A stretch of DNA of 64,000 nucleotides from Nipponacmea schrenckii (Eukaryota > Mollusca > Gastropoda > Lottiidae): positions 15,921,106 to 15,985,105 of the forward strand of contig JAUJPP010000005.1 in the NCBI GenBank assembly GCA_030562195.1, given 5' to 3'. Positions 23,043 through 35,450 of this stretch are shown here, one piece after another (the stretch's first letter is position 1; each line of letters opens with the position of its first letter). Position numbers and translations under genes: made by a program. Under the pieces are notes generated by a model. That model searched no databases and was not told the origin of the DNA. It saw nothing but the letters and a program-made list of their open reading frames with translations.

Positions 23043-23627
23043 AGAAAGAACAATTTTTAATGGATTTTGATGAAACTTGGCTTGAGTATTTGTTTTCTCC
23101 CAAGGATGAACCCTATTGAAAATCGAAAAATATTGAGTACAAGTTATTGCCCTTGTTTTTATATTGTATATTGTTGTCGCCCCTGTCTCTCCGTCTGTCT
23201 GTCTGTCTGTCTGTCCACAATTGTTGTGAACACGATAGAGACCACATTTCTTGATGGATTTTGACCAAATTTGGTGAGTGTGTTTGTTATAATCCAAGGA
23301 AAAAGCCTATTGAAAATCAGACCAATCGAAAAAGATTCAATGAGTTATTGCCCTTGCTTTTGAAAATTTGTTGTGAACACGATTAAGAGTGTGTTTCTTG
23401 ATGGATTTTGATGAAATTTGGTGTAATTGCTTGTTATTACTTAAGGATGAAGCCTCTTGAAAATCAGACAAATCGAAAAATAAATTGATGATTTATTGCC
23501 CTTGTTCTTGAAAACACGTTCATTTTGCGTTCAAAAAATGTGTTGTGGACATGATAGAGAGATGGTTTCTGGATGGATTTTGACCAATTTCGGTGTGTGT
23601 GTTTGTAATCATCCAAGAATGAAGCCT

Positions 23628-23659
<32 letters not shown>

Positions 23660-24310
23660 CAATTGTTGTGAACACGATAGAGACCACATTTCTTGATGGA
23701 TTTTAATGAAACGAAAAATATTTTCTATGAGTTATTGCCCTTGTTCTAAAATTCCTTGTGAACACGATAGGGAGCCGGGTTCTTGATGGAATTTGATGAA
23801 ACTTGGTGTGAGTGTTTGTTATAACTCGAGGATAGACCCTACTGAAAATCAGACTAATTAAAAAATATTTATTGAGTTATTGCCCTTGTTCTTTAAAACG
23901 TGTTCACTTTATCAGCCTCTCATTCTTTGTAGACTTGATAGAGATCTGGTTTCTTGATAGATTTTGACAAAGCATGATTTGAGCCTTTTGAATTACCCAA
24001 AGAAGAAACCGATTGCAAATTTAGCTCACCGAAAAATATTTACTTTGAGTTATTGACTTTGTCCAGAAATTTCTTGTGAATACGATAGGAAGTTGTGTTC
24101 TTGATGTGTTTTGATGAAAGTTGGTGTATTTGTAACATCCTTGTAAAAGCCAGGCAAATCGAACATATGTAATAGAGTTATTGTTCTTTAAAACATGTTA
24201 AATTTATTGTTTACAAGATAAAGAGGGCTGGTTTCTTCATGAAATTTGATGAAACTTAGTATGAGCCTTTGATAAGCCACACAAAGAATACTTTCACTAA
24301 AGATTATGGT
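23043..24310 (+). repeat. Pearl-like tandem core with two GTCT microsatellites
   Basis: Repeated units of about 145-170 bp marked by 'gtgaacacgatagag', 'cttgatggattttgatgaaa', 'gaaaatcagac-aatcgaaaa' and 'gagttattgcccttgttc'. Two (GTCT)n tracts at 23,193-23,214 and 23,628-23,658 are each followed by the same 'acaattgttgtgaacacg'. So the microsatellite and its neighbour were duplicated together. Non-coding. Confidence 0.7.
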
Positions 24311-24764
24311 CCTTGCTCAAGTTATTGTGAATGTTATTTTCTTTGTATGATATTGTGGTTTGCAAATATTGTATATTCATTTTGAGTAGCTTCCCTTGAA
24401 AGAAAATGGGGGTCTTTGAAATAATGAGAGTAGTTGAGTAAGTTATATCTATTGATTTATGGGCCATTCAATCACATTTAAACTTCAACAAATCACCAAG
24501 TAAGCCCAGGCTTGACATTTTATCAACTCACTTGTTTTATTTTTTTTTCTTAATTTCTCTCATTTACTGATTACTCTTGTCAACCTCCAAATGGATGGAA
24601 AAATTATCTCTAGATGGATTTTTATGAAATTGATTTAGACAAAATTTCTTGAAAATAAAATAAAAAGGCTTTGAAAGAACCTTGTGCAATACAATATGAA
24701 AATGTTACATTTAAAATATTCATTTACTGATACCTCTTGTCCAGCGCCGAATAACTTAGGCTGC
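24311..24764. other. Spacer, nothing recognised
   Basis: No gene or known repeat block seen. Confidence 0.35.
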
Positions 24765-25305
24765 CAATGCCAATGGTGGGCGTATTACGATGGGCCATCG
24801 CTATTTTCGAAACGCGTTGTAAACACTCTAGAAAGAACAATTCTGAATGGATTTTGATGAATCTTGGCTTTAGTATTTGTTTTCTCACAAGGATAAACCC
24901 TATTGAAAATCAGATAAATCGAAAAATATTTAGTGTCAGTTATTGCGCCTGTTTTCAAAAACGCTTTCAACTTTTGGCTTGTAAACATTCATTTTTGACA
25001 AAACTCACTGAAATTGTTTAATATCAACCAAGGGCGAGCCTTATTAAGAATTAAAAATATCAAAATAATATTAAGGGTGAACCCTATTGCAAATCATAAA
25101 AATATCGAAAAAAATTTAATGAGTTGTTGTAAGGTACAATTCTTGACAGTTTTAAATGAAACTAGAGACCCTAGAAAAAAATATATGGTGGAAGGTTGAA
25201 TATTTCATTCCACTTATTGTAACCTTACTGAAAAGATTTTATTTGAAATAAATGCTGCCAGTGGGCGTATATTACCTTGCCTGGCAAGCTATCTTTCTCT
25301 AAGAA
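24765..25305 (+). mobile_element. Pearl-like element fragment with right end
   Basis: Starts 'ggtgggcgtattacgatggg', a variant end whose reverse complement also appears at 43,735. It continues through core units and ends with GCCAGTGGGCGTATATTACC and the hairpin CTTGCC-T-GGCAAG near 25,283. The same right end is seen at 34,155, 32,160 (minus) and 57,180 (minus). Confidence 0.6.
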
Positions 25306-25369
25306 GGCAACTTGCTACAAACTACCTGTTGCTGCCTGCTATTCAAATTCCGAGACTACCATTTTTTAA

Positions 25370-27040
25370 ATGCAAAATGACGTCATTGAGGTCAACCGGA
25401 AACGAGCTGTGGGCAATAGCGCTATTTTGTTTTTTGCTGTTTATTTCCTCTATTTTTCATCAGATTTTGACAGAACTTCTTTTGTTAGCTTCTATAAACT
25501 GCTAGCTACTTAACTGCATTTTTAAACTGCTTATTTCATTACTTTTATATATGACTTTTTAAATTTCAATTTTTGCGTCTTTTTCAACTTCTACAATTGT
25601 ATTCCCATCCACCCGAAAACGTACAGGTAGATAGACATTGTTAATGCGATCAAAAATTATTTTTCAAATTTTCGACATCACTTCCGGTTTCGAAGTTATT
25701 TGCTTGTGAATTTTAAAAATTAACTTCCTGAATTCTTATTAAATTTTAAAAATTCCTTTTGCAATATGCTAGAAATAGTCATACAAAAAACGAAGATGAA
25801 AAATCCAGACCGGAAGCAAACGATTAGCCGCCATGTTGAAATGTTAAACTTTTGTAAAATTCAAAATGGGGCCTCGGGGGATAAAGAGATTTCTCATTTT
25901 TTTGCATATCTAAAATTTAGAATCGATTGCGCAACCATATTTGGGAGCCGATTTTTGAATTTTGATTTTGATATTGTTTATTTCCATTTTAATTTTTTGG
26001 GAAATAGCTAAAACTTTAAAGGCCCATATTTCGTGACCTTGACCTTTGGTGACCTTGTGACCTGAACACGTTATATTCTCCTTGATGATGTCTATCCATT
26101 GATATGTTCATTCGTGTTGTCTGATGATTACTTCCGGTTTAATAGCCGATTGATATTTGCAATTTTCATTTTTAAAGAGCTCTGTCACGTGAAATAATTT
26201 ATAAATAACAAAAATTCATATTGAATCATATTAGGGTTTATCTGCTCTTATAATGATATATAAAAACACATATTTCCACCAAAAATGCGCTTTTTAATAT
26301 TTGGAAATTTTGTTTTATCTTCTCTACTAACTGTGCGTAATTTTCTTTAAATCGAAATGGGGCCTCTGGAGATGCTCCAATTCGTGTAATGTTGATGTCT
26401 ATAGAATGTAATATTGATTCGTGAATTATATTTGGAAACCGATTTTTGAATTTTGATTTTGATCTTTTAACTGATAGTAATATATAAAAACTTCGAATGG
26501 TCGTATATTTTAACCTTGACCTTTGGTGACTTTGCGAGCAGCACAAATGTGATAGCTCTCGATAAGATCTATCCATTGATATATTATATTTTGTTGTACG
26601 ATGTATACTTTTCGTTTTATCACCATTTGAAAATTGCGAATTTCATTGTTAAAAGCTGTTTGTTTAATTATGCGTTTGGGCGATCTACATGACACGAGTT
26701 TCAGCGAACCGATAATGCTTTGAAGTAAAACGACTTATACGCTGTAAAATAACGTTACTGTGCTACCGATACTTTGTGGGGCAGTTTTAAAGCGTATATC
26801 AAAGCTGCTACGCACTACGTCAAAACCTTGCGAAGCCTGTTTTCGGTTTGTCTTTTCGTGGGACTTTGCGGTAGCAAAGTCCCAGTTTGTTTTCGAAATT
26901 TACACAGGGTACACAGCCTAGGCTGCAGTGTTGCAACAATTTCACAATTTCTCTACACCTTCTGTTGTGGCGACGTTTCTATTAAATATAATTTGAAACA
27001 TTTTTGCATAGACGGAAGTGCTGAATTGCAACATGCCTAA
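25370..27040 (+). repeat. R-family repeats, two diverged units
   Basis: First unit about 25,370-26,250, second about 26,250-27,040. They carry 'cgccatgttgaaatg', 'caaaatggggcctc', 'gaccttgacctttggtgac' and 'agtcccagtttg'. The second unit (26,250-26,700) is the unoccupied counterpart of the R copy into which the transposon at 49,111-56,855 inserted. Confidence 0.65.
26614..26619 (+). other. Paralogous empty target site
   Basis: GTTTTA followed by 'tcaccatttgaaaatt'. The occupied copy has GATTTA duplicated on both sides of the 7.7-kb transposon, with matching flanks: 'gatagctctcga-aagatctatcca' on the left and 'tcaccatttgaaaatt' on the right. The uninterrupted site supports a single insertion event there. 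Confidence 0.75.
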
Positions 27041-27043
27041 AAA

Positions 27044-27190
27044 GTCTAAAAAACTAATTGTACGTTGAAATGATATATGGTTTTTGCTGTCATGTACTTG
27101 ATCGCCGGAAGATAAATCTGTCCATTATTTACATGTGTATTTTAAAACAAATTGTATGTTGAAATAATACGTGATTTGCGGTCGTGTGCA
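27044..27190 (-). repeat. Minisatellite fragment shared with a LINE 3' region
   Basis: Reverse complement of the ~100-bp units at 36,030-36,420. Common blocks are 'gctgtcatgtacttgatcgc', 'cggtcgtgtgcatggc' and 'acatgt-attttaaaacaaa'. It replaces part of an R unit here. Confidence 0.7.
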
Positions 27191-29836
27191 TGGCTTCTCA
27201 AGAACTTCTGTAGTGGCGACGTGTTGCATAAATATAAAACATTTTTGCACAACTGGAAGTGATGCATTGCAACATGTCTAAAAAGTCGGTTAGTGGCTCT
27301 AGAAGTCTCAATTTTTGATTGATTTTCTTCGGGTTTGCATTTTTGAAAACATGAAACAATTTTCAACAAGATAGCAGAAAAAAAATTTCGAAATTCGAAA
27401 ATCATAGCACACATTTTTTTGCCGTTTTTGCACATTTTTGCAACTTTGCTATTTTAAGACCGATTGATCTGAAAAATTGGGTGCCTTCATGTGTCATAAA
27501 TATAAAAACATTGGCAGAGTCAAAATTTTTGCTTCATTTCCGGTTTCAACGTAAAAAGTGTTTAAACTTCCGGTTTGACCTACTTGTGCTGTAATTGATG
27601 TATCGCAACAAAATTTATGTCGATCTTAATTTAATTAGAAGACAAAAAAACGAAGAAGAAAAAATCCTGACCGAAAGTGAAACATTGGCCGCCATCTTGA
27701 AATGTCACTTTTTTGTAAAACTAATAATGGGGCCTCAGGGTTTTAAGAGCGATTTGCGTGATATTTGCATTTTTGGAAAGTTCATGCGATTGCGAAAAAC
27801 TTATTGGAAGCCGATTTTTGAATTTCGATTTTGCTTTTTTGCAATTTCCGGTTGAATTTTTTCAATTTTTAAAAGCTTATTTCTCGTAACCTTGACCTTT
27901 GATGATCTTGACCTTTATTAGGTCAAAGGTCATTGACCTTGGCTATCAGTTGATACTTTGACCTTTGACCTCCGACGGCTACTGATTTTGACAGACCCAC
28001 CTTTGCTAGCTTCTTTTAACTGTTATCTACATAACTGCATATTTAAACTGCTAATTTCATTACTTTTGTATCTGACTTTTTTCATTTCAATATTTGCGTT
28101 TTTATCAACTTCTACAATTTTATTCCAATCCACTTGAAAACTTATAGTTAAATAGACACTTTTAATGCGATCAAAAAATAATTTTTCAAATTTTCGAAAT
28201 CACTTCCGGTATTGACGTTATTCGCTCTTAAAATTTAAAAATCAACCGGAATTTTTAAGATATTTCCAAAATTCTTTTTTCGATATGCTAGAAATAGTCC
28301 TACAAAAAAAAAACGAGGATAAAAAAATCCGGACCGGAAGCAAAAGATAAGCCGCCATATTGAAATGTCAAACTTTTGTAAAATTTAAAATTCAAATTCG
28401 GGGGATAAAGCAATTTTCGTTATTTTTTCATATCTTGTGACTAGAGTCGATTGCGGAACTTAATTTGGGAGCCGATTTTTGAATTTTGATTTTGATTTTC
28501 TTTTATTTCAATTTTAAAATTTATTGGTAATGACCAAAACTTTAAAGGCCCACATTTTGTTACCTTGACCTTTAGTGACCTGAACACTATTTATTACCCT
28601 TGATGATATCTATCCCATGATATATTCATTTGTGTTGTCCGATGTCTAGTTCCGGTTTTATAGACGATTGAAATTTGTGATTTTTATTTTTAAAGAGTTC
28701 TGTCACGTGAACTAATTTATAAATAACAAAAGATCATATTTAAATGATTACAGTTTATCCTCTCTTTGTAATGATATATAAAACCACATATTTCCACCTT
28801 TTCAGAATTTGACAATTGTGTATTTTCTTCTCTACTAACTGTGCGTAATTTTCTTTAAATCGAAATGGGGGCTCTGGAGATGCTCCGATTCGTGTAATTT
28901 TTTATGCCTATAGAATGTAATATCGATTGCTGAATTTTACTTCTGGTTGACCTACTTGTGCTGTAATTGATGTTTCGTACCAAAATTTATGTCAATCTTA
29001 ATTAAATTGGAAGACAAGAAAAGGAAGAAAAAAAAATCCGAACCGGAAGTGAAACTTTGGCCGCCATCTTGAAATGTTACATTTTTGTAAAACTCAAAAT
29101 GGGGCCTCAGAGTTATGTCTAATTTCCGTGATAATTACATTTCTGGAAGCGTCGGTTGATTGCAAAAAAAAACCCATTGGGAGCCGATTTTTGAATTTCG
29201 CTTTTGCATTTGTGCAACATACGGTTGAATTTTTTCATAGTTTAGGGGCTTATTTCTCGTGACCTTGACCTTTGGTGACCGTGACCTTTAGTAGGTTAAA
29301 GGTCATTGACCTCGGCTATAAGTTGATACTTTGAAATTTGAGCTCCGACGTCCACTTCCGGTTTTATAGCTGAACGAAAACAGAAAAAAAATTCACAACT
29401 TTGGACCTAATTAATTTAGAGGGTTATTTTTTTCAGATTCTTAAGTTGCTTTTTGTCCTCTTTCCAACGATATATGGATATATGACAAAAGTTGTTTTGA
29501 TGAAAATTTAATTTTTGCCCTTTTAAAATTAAAGTACATTTTGCTTTTTTGAAATGCATGTGTGTTTATCTCGTGATCTATTAAATGTACAAGCTTCAAA
29601 TTTATACCGTGAATATGAGATTAGATTAGATTCACGAGATGGGTGTGGCACATCCGGGCGAACTTCCAATTTGCCATTTATATGGGTCAGCTAATTACGT
29701 CTGTAGGAAATGACGTTTTACAAAAAAGTACTTTGCACACAAATACCTCGTTGCTTTGGCCAGTTTCCTAGAAAATCAGATGTTTCGGCCTGATTCTTGC
29801 TATTTTGCGACATTAGAAAAATCTCACTCTGTGCCA
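27190..29836 (+). repeat. R-family repeats, two to three units
   Basis: A well-preserved unit at 27,190-27,980, a diverged one at 27,980-28,930 and a third at 28,930-29,836. Junctions jump abruptly between positions of the repeat, which suggests recombination between copies. The third unit ends in 'tctcactctgtgccaa', where it meets the S repeat. Confidence 0.7.
27920..27971 (+). promoter_or_regulatory. Two opposed exact DR1 AGGTCA sites
   Basis: AGGTCA-A-AGGTCA at 27,920-27,932 and its reverse complement TGACCT-T-TGACCT at 27,959-27,971, 26 bp apart, with an extra TGACCT half-site between. In the other R copies the second site is degenerate. Binding by nuclear receptors is inference. Confidence 0.4.
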
Positions 29837-29837
29837 A

Positions 29838-30662
29838 TTCGGTTAAATTTTTACCAACAATTTGCAATTCAATATTCAAGGGTCATCGGCAAAAATTTCA
29901 GACCGTGATTTCTCGTTTAATATAGATGGTAAAATTTTGAAACTTTACCAGTGATAGGCGATATGATTATAATTTTTGAAAAATTTTGAAAAAAAAATTC
30001 GACTTCCGGTTTAGCCTCAAATGACGTAATTAATTAACTTCCGGTCTATAACAGCAAGGTGAAAAGTGAAAACTGTTTTATAAATAACTTGTCAATAGTA
30101 ATCGATTTGACCTAAATAATTAGGTGAAGCTGCCATATCGGCCGCCATTTTGAATTTTCGTTACAATTCTGAAAGCCCAAATTCAGACACTATTGATAGA
30201 CCGATTTCGATGAAATTTAGCACATAGATACATTGGATCATTATCTACCTTTTATTGGAGAGCGATTTTTAAATTTCGTATATTTTTTCGAATTATTCAA
30301 ATTTCGATTTTTTCAATATTAGGTCACTTTAACGGCTACGGAAGATGTGACCCACTTAATCTTTGACCTTGAAAATTAGGTCAAATAATATTCAATATAT
30401 TGTCTACGAGTAGGTATTTTTATTTGGTTTACTTAAAAAATTCATAGAGATAAGTGTACTTAAATACAGCATAAATTGATAAATTTCATATTTTCGCCAT
30501 CTTTAACCGTTACGGAAAGTGTGACCTATTTATTTTATGACTTTGAAAACTAGGTCAAATGATATTCAATATATTGTTTAGATGTAGGTCATTGCAAATT
30601 GAGCCTACATAATATTTTAAGGCTGTCGAAATACGTTCATAATTGTAAGCAATTCTAGGTTT
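29838..30662 (-). repeat. S repeat, inverted copy
   Basis: Reverse complement of 8,370-9,188 over its whole length, with the same block order and scattered mismatches. It lies precisely between two R units. Confidence 0.75.
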
Positions 30663-31975
30663 TTCTTTCTCAAAAATTTACAAACCTCGCTGTACTTAGA
30701 CTAAAGTAGTTGCAACAACCATTCAACTTTCCTAAACCTTGTGTATTAGGGACGTTTTGTGTAAATATAAACTGGAATAATTGCAGAAAAGAGTTTTTCG
30801 CTCTAGAAGGCTTAATTGTCAACCGATTTTGCTCGGTTTTTCATTTTTAGAATCTACATAAAATATCCAATAGAATAGCAATTGGAAAATTTCTAATTTC
30901 GAAAATTCGTAGCTGACATTGTTTGCCGTATCTCGCATTTTTTAATTGTTGTCCGATTGAGTTCAAATTTTTGGTGCAAAGAGAGACTATAAATCTGAAC
31001 AAATAACTATAGTCAAATTTTTTTGCGCCACTTCCGGTTTACGCGTTAAATGGGTTCAAACTTCCATTTTTCGTACTATTTCCGGTCTCATTCTCATAGG
31101 TCAATGAAACGTGTGCTGAAATTTTTTTTCATAAAAACTAGCCGATTTGAAAAAAATATCCAAACTGGAAGTAATACTTTGGCCGCCTCTTGAAATGTCA
31201 CTTTTTTGTAAAACTCAAAATGGGGCCTCTGTGTTAAGTTCGATTTGCGTAAAGTTTACATTTTTGGTAGGATCAATTGGTTACAAAAAAACTGTAAGAT
31301 CCGATTTTTCGATTTCGCTTTTGCATTTTTGCAATATCCGATTGAATTTTTTTCAAAGTTTAAGGGCTTTTCTCTCATGACCTTAACCTTTGGTGACCTT
31401 GACCATTGGTAGGTCAAAGGTCATTGCCCTTGGCTATCAGTTTATATATTGACCTTTGACTTCCGGTCTTATTGCTGCCCGAAAACAGCAAAATTCACAA
31501 CTTTAGACTGCACTAGAGCGTGACCTAATTCATTTAGAGGATTATTTTTTGCTTTTTGTCCCCTTTCCAACGATGTATAGCAAACGTTTTTAAAATGAAA
31601 ATTGAGTTTTTTGATATTTGAAAATAAAAATATATTTTGCGGTATTTTCGCTTACTGGAAATATATGTGTGTATATCTCGTGATCTATAAGAAGTATAAG
31701 TTTCAAATTTGTACTGTGAATATACATTTTGAATGTGATTAGATTCATGCCCAAAAAAAATGAGATGGGCGTGGAACATCCGGGTAACTTCCAATTTGCC
31801 ATTTATATGGGTCAGCGTATTACGTCTGTAGGAAATGAAGTACCTTGCATACAGACACCTCATTGCTTTTGCAAGGTTATCCCAGAAAATCAAATTTTTC
31901 GTCATATTTGTTGCAATTTGCGACTTAAGAAAAGTCCCACTCTGTGCCACAAGTGGCTCTAGTTTTGTTATTCTT
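30663..31975 (+). repeat. R-family repeat unit
   Basis: Nearly full-length unit from the 'ctcgctgtacttagactaaag' region to 'aaaagtcccactctgtgcca'. Holds an exact DR1 at 31,411-31,423. Non-coding. Confidence 0.7.
31411..31423 (+). promoter_or_regulatory. DR1-type AGGTCA direct repeat
   Basis: Exact AGGTCA-A-AGGTCA within the R unit, preceded by TGACCTTGACC. Confidence 0.4.
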
Positions 31976-32144
31976 TATGTACTCTGAAAAATGCAGCATG
32001 AAACACAAGCCCAGGAAAAGGATTAGTGTAACATTTCTTTTCATTTGCAAAGCCAAAGCGTTTTTATGATATAACTGTACTCGTTAATGTTCTGAAGACT
32101 TAGTAACCAAAATATACAAATCGTTACACTTGTCAGGATTGCTA

Positions 32145-33296
32145 AATAAAAGATAGCTTGCCAGACAAGGTAACATACGCCCACTGGCAGCATTGAATTT
32201 GAAAAATAAATAGAGCAATAACTCAAAAAACATTCACCGAATTAATATTGAAGTATATAAATATATTTATATAAATATTGAAGGGCAAAAACTCAAAAAC
32301 TGTTCATGAAAAATTGTCAAATTAGAACTTGACCACCATCTTATCTATTTCAATACTCATACCAAGTTTCATCAAATCTATTAAAAAATTGTAGCTTATT
32401 TTGCACCCACAAATATTTTTGACGCAATTTTACTAAGTCAAGGGCAATAACCCCAAAGCCATTTGTTAAAAAAAGTCTAATGTCTTATCAATTCTGATGC
32501 TTACACCAAGTTCCATCAAAATCCTTTGAAAATTAAAGCTTCTTATTGCAACCACAATAGAATTTTGACGCAATTTTACTAAGTCAAGGGCAATAACTTA
32601 AAACAATTCATTGAAAAACTGTCAAATTCAAACTTGATTGAGGCCTAATCAATTCCAATGCTCACATCAAGTTTCATCAACATCCTCTGAAAATTGGAGG
32701 ATTTATTGCATCGAAACAAAAATTTTGACAAGATTTTTCTAAGTCAAGGGCTATAACTCAAAAACCGCTCATGCGATTCTTTCTATTTTCGAACTTGACC
32801 GAGATATCATCAATATATACATGTATACCAAGTTTCATTAAGATCGGATAAAAACTGTAGCCTCTATTGTGGATACAACCCAAATTTGACGCGTTTTTAC
32901 TAAGTCAAGGGCAATAACTCAAAAACCGTTCATGCGATAATTTCCATTTTCGAACTTGACCGAGATGTCATCAATATATACATGTATACCAAGTTTCATT
33001 AAGATCGGATAAAAACTGTAGTCTCTATTGTGGATACAACCCAAATTTGACGCGTTTTTACTAAGTCAAGTGCAATAACTCAAAAATCGTTCATGCGATA
33101 ATTTCCATTTTCGAGCTTGACCGAGATATCATCAATATATACATATATACCAAGTTTCATTAAGATCGGATAAAAACTGTAGCCTCTATCGTGGATACAA
33201 CAAATGTGGACGGACCGACGGACGGACGGACGGACGGACGGACGGACGGGGGCGACGGCAATATACGTCCACATTTCCATGTGGGCGTATAAAAAA
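32145..33296 (-). mobile_element. Pearl-like element, apparently complete
   Basis: On the minus strand it starts near 33,292 with TACGCCCACAT-GGAA-ATGTGGACGTA, then (CCGT)n at 33,208-33,249, then at least three core units with an exact 161-bp period ('catgcgat' at 32,770, 32,931 and 33,092), then older units. It ends with GTGGGCGTATGTTACCTTG and a TTGCC/GGCAA hairpin near 32,150. The TACGCCCAC left end and inner GTGGGCGTA right end are an asymmetric inverted pair, as in Helentron-type elements. Non-coding. Confidence 0.8.
33208..33249 (+). repeat. (ACGG)n microsatellite
   Basis: About eight near-perfect ACGG/GACG repeats next to the pearl-like left end. The long open frame across it translates the microsatellite and is not a gene. 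Confidence 0.9.
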
Positions 33297-33457
33297 GGAC
33301 CCTGGCTGATATTTTCCATTTGCTCCTTTTTTAGCAATCCTGATGAGTGTAACAATTTGTATGTTTTGGTTACTATCAGGGTCAAAAGGGTCATCATGAT
33401 CTTAAGCTTTCAAGGGACTAGCATATTATTTTATGGGCTGGATGTTAGACAGGACCA

Positions 33458-34172
33458 GTTTTTTTACGCCCCCATGAATATATGGACGTATATTGTCGTC
33501 GCTCCTGTCCGTCTGTCGGTCCGTCAACATATGTTGTAGACACAATAGAAGCTTCAATATTATATTGATCTTAATGAAACTTTGTATGAGCATTGGAATT
33601 GGTCAAGTTCGATTTCGACGATTTTGACGATTTTTCGATGAACTGTTTTTGAGTTATTGCCCCTGTCTCTATATTTATTGTAGACACAATAGAAACTACA
33701 ATTTTCAATGGATTTGAATGAAACTTGGTGTGAGCATTAGAGTTTTTGAGTTATTGCCCTTGACTTAGTAAAATCTTGTTATAATTTTATTGTTGATGCA
33801 ATAAAACCTTCAATTTTCAAAGGATTTTGATAAAACTTTGTGTGAGCATTGGAATTGATTAGACCTCAGTCAAGTTTGAATTTGACAATTTTTCAATGAA
33901 CGGTTTTAGTTATTACCCTTGACTTAGTAAAATTGCGTCAAAATTCGATTGTGGTTTTAATAAAAAGCTTCAATTATCAAAGGATTTTGAGGGAACTTGG
34001 TGTAAGCATTTGCATTCATAAGACAGTAGTGAAGTTTGAATATGACAACTTTTTAATGAATGGTTTTTGAGTTTTTGCCCTAGACTTCAATATTCAGTTA
34101 ATGGCTTTTGAGTTATTGCACAATTTATTATTCAAATTCAATGCGTATGTTACCTTGCCTGGCAAGATATCT
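33458..34172 (+). mobile_element. Pearl-like element, complete short form
   Basis: Left end TACGCCCCCATGAATATATGGACGTA, then TTGTCGTCGCTCCTGTCCGTC, about four core units, and right end ATGCGTATGTTACC with the CTTGCC-T-GGCAAG hairpin near 34,155. It faces the previous element head to head, with 165 bp between them. Confidence 0.75.
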
Positions 34173-34947
34173 TTTCAATATTGAAACATTTTCTGTAGAT
34201 AAAATTTGTATAAGTTTATACTTATTAGGGTTTTTAAAACAATATGGTTTAATAAATTTATATCTATATTCACTATATAATGAACAATATAATATATAAT
34301 AAAATGAAATCTATCTTCAATATCATTTATATTACATTATAAACAAAATGGACATAATCTTTTATTACGATCAATTTTTATGTAACGTCCAAGTATGTAC
34401 AGATAATCGTATTTTTGCAATATCTAAAAGATATAATTTATGGTTGAATTGATGTATAACGTACCTTTTGGAGAATCACTTATGAGTTCATGACATTCTT
34501 GTTTGAAGTTATCTTAAATTCTTTCTTTCATCAGTGCGACAGAATGTAAAATAGATTTTCCGATAACGAAGTCCAATTTTATATAAATTTTCTCTTATGC
34601 TAACTAGCCAAATATCATCATGAGTATATCTTTAAATTAGCAAGATTTTAATAAAATATTTTCTGTACTTAAAAGCTTAACCCAATTTTTAAATATTCTA
34701 CACAATCTGATTATATACAATGGAAATCTACTTAGTTCATAATTATCATAGAATTCATAGTTGATCGCTTGACTTTTAGAATAGTTTTTAAAAACAGCAA
34801 ATGAATAATTTCTATATCTTGTTTTTAATGGAAACCCATGGATCTCACAACTATAGTTTGGTATGCTACTGACATACGCATCAAAGATAACATAGTTTCA
34901 ATATTGAAATATTTCTGTTTACAAATATTTTTAGAAAAAAATTTTTC
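34173..34947. other. AT-rich spacer
   Basis: No gene or known repeat recognised. Confidence 0.4.
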
Positions 34948-35135
34948 CAGTGAAACCATTCTAAACCGGCAGGCTATCGGACCCATGATAAATGCGTAAT
35001 TAGTTGGATTAGGGATTAATCAGCAATTGTGGTATTTGATCGGTTTAGAGGGGATGCAGGTGGTTTATCTCGTATGCATTATATAGTGATTCGACCCGGA
35101 CTTTTCAAAAAAGCCGGTTTGGAGGGGTTTCACTG
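34948..35135. mobile_element. Pogo/Tigger-like MITE
   Basis: Terminal inverted repeats CAGTGAAACC-ATTCTAAACCGGC (34,948-34,970) and its complement at 35,113-35,135, differing at three of 23 positions. CAGTGAAACC ends with a TA target are typical of pogo-like DNA transposons. A TA follows the right end, but the left flank is TC, so the duplication is not intact. 188 bp, non-coding. Confidence 0.6.
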
Positions 35136-35450
35136 TACCATGTTATTTGCATGGGATATAATTTAAAAACAACTAAACACATTGCTGTATCAGTTATTGA
35201 TGGGCCTTCTGAACTGTATCAAATATGATTAGTCTAGTAAACAGTTAAGAATCTAAAACTATTGAAAGACACAAGATGTAAACGGTTAATTATGTTCTTT
35301 AACACAATACAATTTATTGCTTGTTCTACATGTAGACATTTTGTGTTAAGATTAGAACTAAACATACAACTCACATTCGGCCTTGCGTAACTTTTACCAG
35401 AATTAAACTCAGATTATCTAAAGGGTGGTACTTCATTCATTCTACTAAGC
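35136..35450. other. Spacer, nothing recognised
   Basis: No gene or known repeat block seen. Confidence 0.4.

Noticed and set aside
33204..33539. 111-codon frame with DRRTDGRTDGRT.
   Set aside because: Translation of the (ACGG)n microsatellite and pearl-like ends. The same applies to 33,080-33,397, 23,067-23,264, 23,496-23,696 and 50,857-51,072.
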